Shown here: positions 41,548 to 50,711 of the stretch, in pieces | Layout: every line of letters starts with the position of its first letter | Position numbering within the stretch: the first letter of the stretch is position 1 | NCBI RefSeq assembly: GCF_003989135.1 | Contig: NZ_RYZZ01000007.1 | Span: forward strand, 292,365 to 356,364 | Length of the DNA stretch: 64,000 nt | Reading direction: 5' to 3' | DNA from: Peribacillus cavernae | GTDB lineage: Bacteria > Bacillota > Bacilli > Bacillales > DSM-1321 | Made by a program: the position numbers and the translations under genes | The notes under the pieces: generated by a model | Seen by the model: the letters and a program-made list of their open reading frames with translations, nothing else | Told to the model about the DNA's origin: nothing | The model's database searches: none

Positions 41548-43116
41548 ATGATTGATTTAAATACAAAATGGAAGGTGTACTCGCCGGCCACTGGCAAAGA
41601 AATTGGGGAAATGGCCGAAACACCGCTTGTGCAAATCGGATTTATCTATGATCGTTCGAAACAGGCTTTTCAATTATGGTCACAATTATCCATCTCTGAT
41701 CGGCTCGTTTACCTTAAAAAACTGCGGCTCCTGATGGTCGAAAAAATGGATGAAATTGCGGAAGTGATTTCACAGGACACTGGCAAGGTGAAAACCGAGG
41801 CAATTGTTGCAGACATCATGCCAACCATTGATGGAATCCGCCATATCGAAAAACATGCCCGGAGATCTCTGTCCCGGAGGAAGGTCTCCACGCCGCTTCT
41901 GTTTATCGGGAAAAAGTCGTATATAGATTACATGCCGCGTGGCACGGTGCTGGTGATCTCACCATGGAATTATCCGCTGCTGCTGGCGATGGTTCCCATT
42001 TTCAGTGCCGTCGCCGCAGGAAACACGGTGATTGCAAAACCATCTGAAATAACTCCTCTTGTTGGCAAGTGTATGGAGGAACTGTTTTTGGAAGCCGGTT
42101 TTCCGCAAGGGGTTATTCAATTTGCCCACGGCGGGAAGGAAGTAGGGGCAGCGCTTTCTGAACAAAACCCGGATTATCTTTTTTTTACCGGTTCGGTAAA
42201 GACAGGAAAAGTAATTGGGGAAGCAGCCGCGAAAAAACTAATTCCCTGCACACTGGAGCTCGGCGGCAAGGATCCGATGATTGTCTTCAAGGACGCCAAT
42301 TTAGAACGGGCGGTGAACGCAGCACTGTGGGGTGGATTGACAAATAGCGGCCAGGTGTGCATGAGTGTCGAAAGAGTGTATGTGGAGCGGCCCATTTATG
42401 CTGAGTTCCTTACGCTGCTGAAAGAAAAAGCAAGCGCACTTAAGCAGGGGACAACACTCTCAGATGATGTTGGTTCGATGACTTTCCCAGCACAGGTGGA
42501 TATCGTCCGGGAACATCTACAGGATGCTCTTGCGAAAGGAGCGGTATTAGAATCAGGAATGGACCCAAATGGCTGGAATATCGGAAACAAGCTCTTCCTT
42601 CCCCCTACGATATTATCAAATGTAAATCATACAATGAAAGTCATGTCTGAAGAAACGTTTGGCCCCGTTTTGCCTGTCATGCCCTTCGATAATGAGGAAG
42701 AGGCGATCACGCTTGCCAATGACAGCGAATATGGCCTGAATTCGAGCGTTTGGACAAGTGACGCCGCAAAGGCTGATCGGGTTTCCGGCCGATTAGTGAC
42801 CGGTGCCGTAATCATTAATGACGTACTTGTATCAGTAGCAAATCACAACATGCCATTTGGCGGTGTCAAGCAAAGCGGAATCGGCAGATATCATGGCGTA
42901 GATGGCCTCCGGATATTTTGCCATGAAAAGGCGATCATGAAGGACGCTGGAAAGAAAAAGTCAGAAATTCAATGGTACCCCTATAAAGGAAAGTATGAAC
43001 TTTTTTTAGCTTTATTTAAAGAATACTTTTCCGGGAAAACGAACTGGGCCAAATTCGGACGGCTTTATCTGAAACTATTGAAAATATCATCGAAAAATGA
43101 AAACGAACGGCTTTAA
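41548..43116 (+). CDS. NAD(P)-dependent aldehyde dehydrogenase, membrane-associated class 3-like
   Basis: A 522-residue aldehyde dehydrogenase, different in type from DhaS. ISPWNYPLLLAMVPIFSAVAAGN, LELGGKDPMIVF with the catalytic Glu and SGQVCMSVERVYVE with the nucleophilic Cys are all present, as is MPFGGVKQSGIGRYHG. The C-terminal tail is long, basic and hydrophobic (about 485-522), suggesting membrane association as in fatty-aldehyde dehydrogenases. GAGGAGAGGAGG lies eight bases before ATG. Substrate unknown; long-chain aldehydes are plausible. Confidence 0.9.
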   Translation: MIDLNTKWKVYSPATGKEIGEMAETPLVQIGFIYDRSKQAFQLWSQLSISDRLVYLKKLRLLMVEKMDEIAEVISQDTGKVKTEAIVADIMPTIDGIRHIEKHARRSLSRRKVSTPLLFIGKKSYIDYMPRGTVLVISPWNYPLLLAMVPIFSAVAAGNTVIAKPSEITPLVGKCMEELFLEAGFPQGVIQFAHGGKEVGAALSEQNPDYLFFTGSVKTGKVIGEAAAKKLIPCTLELGGKDPMIVFKDANLERAVNAALWGGLTNSGQVCMSVERVYVERPIYAEFLTLLKEKASALKQGTTLSDDVGSMTFPAQVDIVREHLQDALAKGAVLESGMDPNGWNIGNKLFLPPTILSNVNHTMKVMSEETFGPVLPVMPFDNEEEAITLANDSEYGLNSSVWTSDAAKADRVSGRLVTGAVIINDVLVSVANHNMPFGGVKQSGIGRYHGVDGLRIFCHEKAIMKDAGKKKSEIQWYPYKGKYELFLALFKEYFSGKTNWAKFGRLYLKLLKISSKNENERL

Positions 43117-43196
43117 TATAGTAATCTGAAAAAAATGGTTGTTAAAGTTTAGTTTTCTTAGTATACTGTTAGTATGATAATATGATTTCCTTTAAA

Positions 43197-43328
43197 CAAA
43201 GGGGAGTAGCGTTAGGGTTCGCCCTAAAACAAAGTCGTCATTCCATGGACGGAAAGTCCATCGGCTTTGTTGACATGAATTCATGTTCAGCCAGACCTTT
43301 GCCTATAAACGGCAGAGGTCTTTTTATT
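43197..43328 (+). promoter_or_regulatory. yybP-ykoY manganese riboswitch with terminator
   Basis: Conserved parts are AAAGGGGAGTAGC at the 5' side and TCAGCCAGACCTTTGCC at the 3' side. CAAAGG (43197-43202) can pair with CCTTTG (43296-43301) to form the basal stem. The alternative is a terminator, AGACCTTTGCC (43293-43303) with GGCAGAGGTCT (43311-43321) and TTTTATTTT. Manganese should favour the basal stem and switch ykoY on. Confidence 0.92.
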
Positions 43329-43384
43329 TTGCCTGATGCTGTTTATAGGTGTGAAGGAAAATAAACATTTGGAGGTTGATTAGC

Positions 43385-44146
43385 ATGGATGCATCATTAT
43401 TATTGGAATATGGCTGGGTGTTACTGGTCCTTGTCGGGCTTGAAGGAATTCTGGCCGCTGACAATGCCGTGGTCATGGCCGTCATGGTTAAGCATTTGCC
43501 GAAAGAACAACAGAAAAAAGCGCTATTTTACGGACTTCTGGGGGCATTTGTATTTAGATTTGCAAGCCTGTTCCTTATTTCTTTCCTTGTCAATGTCTGG
43601 CAGGTGCAGGCAATAGGGGCCATTTACCTTCTATTTATTTCATTCCAGCACATTTATAAGCGATTTGCCGGCAAAGAAAAGGTACATGAGCCGAAAGAAA
43701 ATGCTGGTGGTTTTTGGACGACTGTTTTGAAAGTCGAGCTTGCTGACATCGCTTTTGCAGTCGATTCCATGCTTGCTGCTGTCGCTCTTGCGGTGACGCT
43801 GCCGGAATCAGGCTGGTTTAAGGTCGGAGGGATTGACGGCGGTCAGTTTATGATTATGTTTCTCGGCGGCATGATTGGCTTAATTATTATGCGTTTCGCG
43901 GCCAATGCGTTTGTGAAGCTGCTTCATAAACGCCCGTCACTGGAAACGGCGGCCTTCTTTATTGTCGGTTGGGTTGGCGTAAAGCTTGCTGTTTTCACGC
44001 TCGCACATCCTTCAATTGGAGTGCTTGATCGTCACTTCCCTGAATCAACAGGATGGAAGCTGGTCTTCTGGATAGTGTTGATCGGGATCACAGCAGGAGG
44101 ATTTTTATTTTCGAGTAAAAAAGACACGGAAACGCAAGAAGCGTAA
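43385..44146 (+). CDS. ykoY: TerC family manganese exporter YkoY
   Basis: An integral membrane protein of 253 residues with about seven helices. TerC motifs EGILAADNAVVMAVMV (acidic metal-site helix) and VELADIAFAVDSMLAAVAL are intact. TerC proteins under yybP-ykoY riboswitches export manganese, protecting cells and loading secreted proteins. ATG 43385 has GGAGG nine bases upstream; a TTG at 43376 is less likely. In B. subtilis ykoY is also next to sigI. Confidence 0.93.
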   Translation: MDASLLLEYGWVLLVLVGLEGILAADNAVVMAVMVKHLPKEQQKKALFYGLLGAFVFRFASLFLISFLVNVWQVQAIGAIYLLFISFQHIYKRFAGKEKVHEPKENAGGFWTTVLKVELADIAFAVDSMLAAVALAVTLPESGWFKVGGIDGGQFMIMFLGGMIGLIIMRFAANAFVKLLHKRPSLETAAFFIVGWVGVKLAVFTLAHPSIGVLDRHFPESTGWKLVFWIVLIGITAGGFLFSSKKDTETQEA

Positions 44147-44183
44147 TAGCTTCCCGTCAGAAATCAAGTTTATAGCAAACATG

Positions 44184-44225
44184 AGCCCGCATGTCATGGA
44201 CATAGTCCTGCATTTGCGGGCTTTT
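44184..44225 (+). terminator. terminator of ykoY
   Basis: AGCCCGCA and TGCGGGCT form an 8-bp stem with an imperfect inner part, followed by TTTA. Confidence 0.7.
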
Positions 44226-44277
44226 ATCGTCCAGATTACCTGAAGATAAAAAAAGTTGTTAAAAACATAAATGCCTG

Positions 44278-44443
44278 ACCCCCGAAAATGTTTTCGCTGA
44301 AACGTATACATTATTATGGCTGCTTCAAAATTAACTAAACATTTAGCAACAAAAAAAGATTCAGAAGCTAAAATAGTTCATTTGGTACTGTTCTTTCCCT
44401 TGCTTGCCCCTAAGAATTAAAATGTTACGACTATGTTATAATG
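44278..44443 (+). promoter_or_regulatory. sigI upstream region: extended -10 promoter and possible SigI site
   Basis: TATAAT at 44438-44443 is preceded by TG plus one base, an extended -10 for SigA without a good -35. Further upstream ACCCCC at 44278-44283 and CGTA at 44303-44306 resemble the ACCCCC and CGWA elements described for SigI-type promoters, although the 19-bp gap is long. Confidence 0.4.
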
Positions 44444-44466
44444 TGGCGTAGAAATGGGGTGAGCAT

Positions 44467-45213
44467 TTGCTAAGTTTATTATTTACGTCGTCCAAGAAAA
44501 AAAGTTCATTAGAAGAGACAGTTTTAAAAATACAGGACGGCGATGTATATTTGCGTGATGAATTGATCCATTCATTTAAACCATTTATCGCAAAAACAGT
44601 TTCGTCTGTGTGCAGACGTTATATCAATGAATCAGACGATGAATTCAGTATAGGTCTTATTGCTTTTAATGAGTCAATTGATAAATATTCACCATGTAAA
44701 GGAAGTTCGCTGCTGGCATTTGCGGAAACCCTGGTAAAACGCCGGGTCATAGATTATTTAAGAAGCCAGACAAGACGCAAGGATATCATCCTGGATCTGA
44801 CTTCAGAAAATACGGATGATGATCATACGCAGTCCTATCTTGAAGCAGAAAAATCAATGCAAGAATATGAAAAGCAAAAAGAAGCGGAAAAGCGCAGAGA
44901 TGAAATTCAAATTTACCAAACTCGCTTAGCAGAATTTGCTGTCTCTTTCTCCGATCTGGTTGAGAATTCCCCGAAGCACTCCGATGCAAGAAGGGGTGCG
45001 ATTTCCACCGCGAAAATGCTGGTCAGCGATCCGGTATTAAATGAAATATTGATGACGAAAAAACGCCTGCCGATTAAGCAGCTTGAAAAGAAAGTCACTG
45101 TCAGCAGAAAAACGCTTGAAAGAAATCGAAAATATATCATAGCTGTTGCGCTTATTTTGAATGGTGATTTTTTATATTTACACGAATATATCAAAGGGGT
45201 GTTTGAAGAGTGA
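44467..45213 (+). CDS. sigI: RNA polymerase sigma factor SigI
   Basis: A sigma-70 related factor of 248 residues for heat and cell-envelope stress genes. Region 2 is visible at DELIHSFKPFIAKTVSSVC, IGLIAFNESIDKYSP and FAETLVKRRVIDYLRSQ. The C-terminal SigI-specific domain ends with a helix-turn-helix around KQLEKKVTVSRKTLERNRKYI. The start is TTG 44467 behind GGGGTGAG. It overlaps rsgI, so factor and anti-factor are made together. Confidence 0.93.
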   Translation: MLSLLFTSSKKKSSLEETVLKIQDGDVYLRDELIHSFKPFIAKTVSSVCRRYINESDDEFSIGLIAFNESIDKYSPCKGSSLLAFAETLVKRRVIDYLRSQTRRKDIILDLTSENTDDDHTQSYLEAEKSMQEYEKQKEAEKRRDEIQIYQTRLAEFAVSFSDLVENSPKHSDARRGAISTAKMLVSDPVLNEILMTKKRLPIKQLEKKVTVSRKTLERNRKYIIAVALILNGDFLYLHEYIKGVFEE

Positions 45214-46358
45214 AGAAAGGCATTATATTAGAGATGGATAACAAATTTGTTACCCTCTTGACCCCTGAAGGAGAATTTTTAAAGGCACCCCGGAAGGAAC
45301 ATCCCTATGAAATTGGCGCGGAGGTATCCTATAAACAGGTAAAAAGACACGGTGCTTTTTCTTTCTTTCATATTTCAGTTAAAAAAACAACCTTCATAAG
45401 TGCAGCAGCGGTTATCATCCTAATCCTTTCTATGATTCCTGCCATGTTTGCGGATAAATGCTCTGCCTATTTGACCATAGACGTTAACCCGAGCATTGAG
45501 TTAGGTGTGAATGACCAATTAGAGGTTATCGAACTCGAAGGCTTAAACCAGGAAGGTAAAAATGTCATTAGCCAGCTTTCTGACTGGGACGAAAAAAATA
45601 TCAAAACAGTCACAGACAAGATTGTTAAAACAATAAAAAAACTTGGCTATTTTAAAGAGCATAAAGAAATCGTCGTATCTACAACAGTAGTGGATAAAAG
45701 CGCCAAATTGGATAAATCCATTAGGCAGGAAATATCAAAAACAGCGGCGCTTGTTCCTGAAGCCAGGATGAAAATCGTCAATGGTACGCAAGTGGATAGG
45801 GATAATGCCAAAGAGGAGGGTATTTCTACCGGCAAGTACTTAGAAAAAAAGGAACAAAAAACGGATAAGAACAAAATTTTCAAAAAGCCCGAAAAGGATA
45901 AACAACAAAAGCTGGAGGAACCTCCCAAACAGAACAGTGCTTCCATAGAAGAGCGGCAAAAAAAATCGGTAGCAAAAGTCGAACCGCAAAAACAGAGACA
46001 GGAATCCAAAAGCAGCAACATCATTCCAGAGAAAAAGATCAGCCGAGAGCGAATCAATCCTCAAAAAAATGAAAAACCTAAGATTGACAAAACGAAGCCG
46101 ATTATACGACCAATGCCTCCTTCAGTCAAAAAGAATGAGCCGAAGCATCATGAAAAAAACTCCTTCAACGAAAAAAGACAAGAACAATCCTATGACCAAA
46201 AAGACGCTATAAAGGAAAATAAACTGCATAGACCTAAAAAACCGGCAGTTCCTAAAAACAAAACAAATTTTTCAAAAGGAAAACCCGATAAAACGCAATC
46301 CCCAAAGCAAAAGCATGGTGAAAAGAATAAAATAAATCAGCATCAAAAGAAGGATTAA
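45210..46358 (+). CDS. rsgI: anti-sigma-I factor RsgI
   Basis: A single-span membrane protein of 382 residues that holds SigI. Residues 1-50 form the cytosolic RsgI N-terminal domain (KKGIILEMDNKFVTLLTPEG), followed by a membrane helix (about 64-82). The conserved extracellular segment is YLTIDVNPSIELGVN, and the C-terminal half is a low-complexity Lys/Glu/Pro tail, as in B. subtilis. GTG 45210 overlaps the sigI stop. No carbohydrate-binding module is attached, unlike in Clostridium RsgI proteins. Confidence 0.93.
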   Translation: MKKGIILEMDNKFVTLLTPEGEFLKAPRKEHPYEIGAEVSYKQVKRHGAFSFFHISVKKTTFISAAAVIILILSMIPAMFADKCSAYLTIDVNPSIELGVNDQLEVIELEGLNQEGKNVISQLSDWDEKNIKTVTDKIVKTIKKLGYFKEHKEIVVSTTVVDKSAKLDKSIRQEISKTAALVPEARMKIVNGTQVDRDNAKEEGISTGKYLEKKEQKTDKNKIFKKPEKDKQQKLEEPPKQNSASIEERQKKSVAKVEPQKQRQESKSSNIIPEKKISRERINPQKNEKPKIDKTKPIIRPMPPSVKKNEPKHHEKNSFNEKRQEQSYDQKDAIKENKLHRPKKPAVPKNKTNFSKGKPDKTQSPKQKHGEKNKINQHQKKD

Positions 46359-46397
46359 AAAGGCTGTCATCATTTACCCTGGATGACAGCCTTTTTC
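46356..46397. terminator. terminator of sigI-rsgI
   Basis: AAAAAGGCTGTCATC and GATGACAGCCTTTTT form a 15-bp perfect stem with a 10-base loop, usable from both sides. Confidence 0.85.
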
Positions 46398-46487
46398 AAT
46401 GGAACTTTTCAGTTCAGAATATCAAGCATAAGATGCTTTTTTAATAATTCGATCCATACCATATCACTATTCAGATGTTGTAGAACC

Positions 46488-46685
46488 TTATTTGCCTTGT
46501 AATTGTGATTGAGCTTGTGCCACAAGACGTTTTGTGATCTCACCGCCAACTGATCCATTTGCGCGGGAAGTTGTTTCAGAACCAAGCTGAACGCCGAACT
46601 CCTGAGCGATTTCATACTTGATTTGGTCTAAAGCCTGTTCGATGCCAGGCACTAAAAGTTGGTTACTGCTGCTGTTGTTAGCCAT
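46488..46685 (-). CDS. sspD: alpha/beta-type small acid-soluble spore protein
   Basis: A 65-residue SASP that coats and protects spore DNA. Family signatures [19 protein letters not shown] (with the germination protease site) and [16 protein letters not shown] are present. ATG 46685 follows AAGGGGAGAATGTAA. The position between rsgI and ktrD equals that of sspD in B. subtilis. Expression should be forespore-specific; the promoter was not defined. Confidence 0.93.
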   Translation of the reverse strand: MANNSSSNQLLVPGIEQALDQIKYEIAQEFGVQLGSETTSRANGSVGGEITKRLVAQAQSQLQGK

Positions 46686-47022
46686 TTACATTCTCCCCTT
46701 GTTTTTAATATTTACAGTGGCTTTTGCCGCTGTAATAGTATTATGGGACAGCAAGGACTCTTTTACTAAAAGTAATTATGGGAAAACACCCTGCAATTAC
46801 AAGCAAGAAAAGGCTTTCAATATACAAGGATTATCAAATACTAAAAGATAAATTCGGCTTTTTTTCTCAAGTTTTAAAATACTTTAGGAGATGTAGTAGA
46901 ATGTGTATAATAGACAGGAAGGTTAGACTTAGTTAACCGGAATCTTTATGAAAGGCTTCTCTATGGTACGTTAATGTTCCTATACATACCAACAACTTCA
47001 ACGATATGAAAGGAATATTTAT
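46686..47022. other. divergent region between sspD and ktrD
   Basis: About 337 bp. TATAAT at 46906-46911 is a likely -10 for ktrD with a weak -35. No c-di-AMP riboswitch, which precedes some potassium uptake genes, was recognised. No further gene. Confidence 0.45.
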
Positions 47023-48378
47023 ATGTGGACATCATTTAAAAAATCAATGAATAGGCTGAGTCCCGTCCAAATCATTATCGGTTATTATTTTCTTGCCGTC
47101 AGTGTTTCGACACTGCTGCTTAGCCTGCCCATAGCGACTAAGCCAGGCATTCGATGGACATTCATTGATGCTTTGTTCACAGCAGTGAGTGCCGTGAGCG
47201 TAACCGGTTTAACTGTAATAAATGTAGTTGATACCTTTAGTACACCCGGCATTTTTATCTTTATGTTCGTACTGCAGTTTGGCGGAATTGGCGTCATGAC
47301 CCTGGGAACCTTTCTATGGATAATCATGGGGAAAAGGATTGGGTTAAAAGAACGGCAGCTGATAATGGCTGATCAAAATCAGACGCAGCTTTCCGGTTTG
47401 GTAAAACTGATGATTCAGTTGATAAAAATTATCGTCATCATTGAATTAATCGGTGCCATTGTGCTTGGTCTTTATTTCCTCAACTATTTTTCCGACTGGA
47501 ATCAGGCATTTTTACATGGACTTTTCCTTTCTGTCAGTGCGACAACTAATGCCGGCTTTGATATAACCGGACAATCGATGATTCCTTATAAAGATGACTA
47601 TTTCATCCAATTCATCACAATCCTGCTCTTAATTCTCGGAGCGATTGGCTTTCCAGTGTTGATTGAAATGAAAGAGTTTCTTTCAAACCGGGCCAGGGTT
47701 TATAAATTCCGTTTTTCCCTTTTTTCAAAAATTACCTCAGTTACTTTTTTCGGCTTCATTATTGGAGGAGCCTTGTTTATTTATCTGTTGGAAATGAATG
47801 AGTTTTTAAAAGGGAAACCGTGGCATGAATCCTTTTTTTATTCTTTATTCATGTCATCCAATACAAGAAGTGCAGGACTTACAACCATGAATGTCAGCGA
47901 CTTTTCCGAGCCAACGCAATTGCTGATGAGCTTTATGATGTTCATTGGCGCCTCCCCAAGCTCGACAGGAGGAGGTATAAGGACAACGACATTTGCGATT
48001 ATGATTCTGTTTTTATGGAATTTTGCAAAAGGGAGCCGTTCAATCAAGGTATTTGAACGGGAGATATGCGATGAAGATATATATAAAGCCACTGCAGTCA
48101 TGCTTATGGGGGTCATTCTCTGTATCGTTTCCATATTTATCATGACGATAACTGAAGATTTTCCATTGACACAAATCATATTTGAGGTTTGTTCGGCTTT
48201 CGGTACGGTAGGGATGTCGTTTGGGATCACTCCGGACTTAAGCACCGTCGGCAAAATTATTGACATGACCCTGATGTTCATAGGCCGTGTCGGAATCGTT
48301 TCTTTCCTTTTCATAATCGGAAGAAGGGAGAAAACCGATAATTATCATTATCCAAAGGAAAGAATTATCATTGGGTAA
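47023..48378 (+). CDS. ktrD: potassium uptake channel subunit KtrD (TrkH/KtrB family)
   Basis: A 451-residue membrane protein with four pore repeats. The selectivity filters are visible as AVSVTGLTVINV, SATTNAGFDIT, SNTRSAGLTTM and SAFGTVGMSFG, each with the key glycine. It works with a cytosolic KtrC-type nucleotide-binding subunit, encoded elsewhere. AAAGGAAT precedes ATG 47023. The order sigI-rsgI-sspD-ktrD follows B. subtilis, minus ykrK and htpX, which supports KtrD rather than KtrB. Confidence 0.93.
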   Translation: MWTSFKKSMNRLSPVQIIIGYYFLAVSVSTLLLSLPIATKPGIRWTFIDALFTAVSAVSVTGLTVINVVDTFSTPGIFIFMFVLQFGGIGVMTLGTFLWIIMGKRIGLKERQLIMADQNQTQLSGLVKLMIQLIKIIVIIELIGAIVLGLYFLNYFSDWNQAFLHGLFLSVSATTNAGFDITGQSMIPYKDDYFIQFITILLLILGAIGFPVLIEMKEFLSNRARVYKFRFSLFSKITSVTFFGFIIGGALFIYLLEMNEFLKGKPWHESFFYSLFMSSNTRSAGLTTMNVSDFSEPTQLLMSFMMFIGASPSSTGGGIRTTTFAIMILFLWNFAKGSRSIKVFEREICDEDIYKATAVMLMGVILCIVSIFIMTITEDFPLTQIIFEVCSAFGTVGMSFGITPDLSTVGKIIDMTLMFIGRVGIVSFLFIIGRREKTDNYHYPKERIIIG

Positions 48379-48383
48379 GCAAA

Positions 48384-48409
48384 GGGTGGCTTTTTTTAAA
48401 GCCAACCCT
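48384..48409 (+). terminator. hairpin after ktrD
   Basis: GGGTGGCTTT and AAAGCCAACCC pair with one bulged base; the following DNA is A-rich rather than a T run, so strength is uncertain. Confidence 0.45.
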
Positions 48410-48559
48410 AAATTTGGTGAAGTTTGAGCTATCCTTTTTCACAAGATGGACGGAGCGGGGTTGCAGGCGTTCTTTTTACAAGGGGTGACCAATTTTTCTA
48501 ATTTTGAGTTTAATAGTTGAATATTTTTCAGAAAATCGTATACTGAATAGTAAGAACAT

Positions 48560-48573
48560 ACTAACCGGTTAGT
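48560..48573 (+). promoter_or_regulatory. palindromic operator for the TetR regulator
   Basis: ACTAACCGGTTAGT is a perfect 14-bp palindrome 27 bp before the acyl-CoA dehydrogenase start. A near copy with the same flanks (ACAT before, CCA after) lies at 53058-53071. Confidence 0.7.
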
Positions 48574-48599
48574 CCAAAGAAATAAGAGGAGGGATAATA

Positions 48600-49808
48600 T
48601 TGGATTTTTCTTATTCCGATAAGGTAAATGAACTTCAGAAAAAAGTAAATCAATTTATGGAAGACCATGTGTACCCAAATGAAAAAGTCTATGAAAAACA
48701 GCTTAATGAACAAAGCGATAGATGGGGTGCGATTCCGCCGATCATGGGTGAGTTGACTGCAAAAGCGAAAGCCGAAGGTCTATGGAATTTATTCCTGCCT
48801 GAAAGTGATCTTGGAGCGGGACTGACAAATGTAGAGTATGCGCCGCTTTGCGAAACCATGGGCCGGTCTTTAATCGGACCTGAGGTATTCAATTGCAGCG
48901 CTCCTGATACCGGGAATATGGAGGTATTGGTACGCTACGGAACGGAAAAACAAAAGGAAAAATGGTTAAAGCCGCTGTTAGACGGGGAAATTCGCTCCTG
49001 TTTTTCGATGACAGAGCCGGATGTCGCTTCTTCGGACGCAACCAATATTGAAGCGCGAATCGAAAGGGATGGCAACGAATATGTGATAAACGGCCGCAAA
49101 TGGTGGTCTTCCGGAGCAGGAGATCCACGCTGCAAAATTGCGATCGTCATGGGGAAAAATGACCAGAATGCAAATCGTCATGAACAGCAATCGATGATTT
49201 TGGTTCCGTTGGACAGCCCAGGAGTAACCATTGAACGAATGCTTTCTGTCTTTGGGTACGACCACGCGCCGCATGGACACGCTGAAATTACATATGAAAA
49301 TGTCAGAGTACCTGCAGAAAATATCATCTGGGGGGAAGGAAAAGGATTTGCCATTGCCCAGGGACGTCTTGGGCCGGGAAGAATCCATCACTGTATGCGC
49401 TTGATCGGTGCAGCTGAACGGGCGCTTGATGAATTATGTAAGCGTGTTCAGGAAAGGACTGCCTTTGGCAAGCCGCTGTCAAAACAGGGCGTCATCCAGG
49501 AATGGATCGCGGATTCAAGGATTGAGATTGAACAGGCCCGTTTACTGACTTTAAAGGCGGCCTATATGATGGATACAGTCGGCAATAAGGAAGCCAAAGC
49601 GGAGATTGCGATGATTAAGGTTGTCGCCCCTTCAATGGCGCTTCGTGTTTTGGATCGTGCCATTCAGGCATTTGGCGGTGCAGGTGTCTCCAATGATACT
49701 CCTTTAGCGGCTCAATGGGCCAATGCCCGTACATTAAGGCTTGCTGACGGCCCTGATGAAGTCCACAAGGCTCAGGTTGCCAAATTGGAGCTGCGAAAAT
49801 ATCAATAA
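48600..49808 (+). CDS. acyl-CoA dehydrogenase, ACAD10/11-like
   Basis: A 402-residue FAD enzyme. Its conserved segments are the same as in the dehydrogenase half of mammalian ACAD11: [50 protein letters not shown] and [11 protein letters not shown]. In that family a linked or adjacent APH-like kinase phosphorylates 4-hydroxyacyl-CoA and the dehydrogenase removes the phosphate. The APH-like gene lies at 54464, so this looks like a split ACAD11 system. The start is TTG 48600 behind GAGGAGGG. It is the first gene of a long fatty-acid cluster and has a TetR operator upstream. Confidence 0.9.
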   Translation: MDFSYSDKVNELQKKVNQFMEDHVYPNEKVYEKQLNEQSDRWGAIPPIMGELTAKAKAEGLWNLFLPESDLGAGLTNVEYAPLCETMGRSLIGPEVFNCSAPDTGNMEVLVRYGTEKQKEKWLKPLLDGEIRSCFSMTEPDVASSDATNIEARIERDGNEYVINGRKWWSSGAGDPRCKIAIVMGKNDQNANRHEQQSMILVPLDSPGVTIERMLSVFGYDHAPHGHAEITYENVRVPAENIIWGEGKGFAIAQGRLGPGRIHHCMRLIGAAERALDELCKRVQERTAFGKPLSKQGVIQEWIADSRIEIEQARLLTLKAAYMMDTVGNKEAKAEIAMIKVVAPSMALRVLDRAIQAFGGAGVSNDTPLAAQWANARTLRLADGPDEVHKAQVAKLELRKYQ

Positions 49809-49841
49809 GCGCGATAGAGAATAAGAAGGGCTGTGGGGATA

Positions 49842-50615
49842 ATGAAGGTTATGGAACTATTTGATTTAACAGGAAAGACTGCAATTATTACCGGGGGCGG
49901 CAGAGGGCTCGGTGAACAGATTGCGATCGGATTTGCCGAAGCGGGCGCCAATGTCGTATTATGCTCACGCAAAAAAGAGGCATGTGAGGAAGTCGCAGAA
50001 CGTGTCCGTCAACTAGGTGTCAAAGCGCTTGCGTTAAAATGTGATATTTCCAATCCTGAAGAGGTTCAGGCAGTAATCGATGAAACGAAAAGGGAATTTG
50101 ACTCAATTGACATTCTCGTCAACAACAGCGGTGCAACCTGGGGAGCCCCGGTTGAAGAAATGCCGCTTGAAGCATGGCAGAAGGTTATCAATGTAAATGT
50201 CACCGGGACGTTCATGATGAGCCAGGCAGCCGGGAAGGTCATGATTGAACAAGGAGGCGGAAAAATTATTAACATCGCTTCCGTAGCCGGGCTTGGCGGC
50301 ACGGACCCTCGGGTCATGAACACAATTGGCTATAATACGAGCAAGGGCGCTGTCATCACTTTTACAAAGGACCTTGCAGTTAAATGGGGGCCCCACAATA
50401 TTAATGTTAACGCAATTGCCCCTGGCTTTTTCCCGACTAAAATGTCACAGGTTCTCATCGAAAAAGGCAAAGACCCGATCCTTGGTTCAACACCGCTAAG
50501 ACGTTTTGGATCAGAGGATGATTTAAAGGGAGTTGCTCTGTTCCTGGCTTCCGAGGCATCGAATTATGTGACCGGTGATGTATTGGTTGTCGATGGCGGA
50601 AGCCACGCTATGTAG
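49842..50615 (+). CDS. short-chain dehydrogenase/reductase (SDR)
   Basis: An NAD(P)-dependent oxidoreductase of about 257 residues. TGGGRGLGEQIAIGFAEAG is the cofactor loop, NNSGA the structural motif, and the catalytic Ser, Tyr and Lys lie in INIASVAG and IGYNTSKGAV. It ends with the usual GDVLVVDGGSHAM. The start is ambiguous: GTG 49833, ATG 49842 or ATG 49851. It follows the acyl-CoA dehydrogenase by 33 bp and probably oxidises a hydroxyacyl or related intermediate of the same pathway. Confidence 0.88.
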   Translation: MKVMELFDLTGKTAIITGGGRGLGEQIAIGFAEAGANVVLCSRKKEACEEVAERVRQLGVKALALKCDISNPEEVQAVIDETKREFDSIDILVNNSGATWGAPVEEMPLEAWQKVINVNVTGTFMMSQAAGKVMIEQGGGKIINIASVAGLGGTDPRVMNTIGYNTSKGAVITFTKDLAVKWGPHNINVNAIAPGFFPTKMSQVLIEKGKDPILGSTPLRRFGSEDDLKGVALFLASEASNYVTGDVLVVDGGSHAM

Positions 50616-50711
50616 CGCTAAAAAGGAATGAAAGGAAATGTTGCAGACAGCGATGATTTACAAAAGGTTTACTATTTCAAGCGCTCTTCAATTTGATATG
50701 GAGGTTTACCT

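Noticed and set aside
46871..47022. c-di-AMP (ydaO) riboswitch before ktrD
   Set aside because: The expected conserved ydaO-type segments could not be found; only a promoter-like TATAAT is visible.
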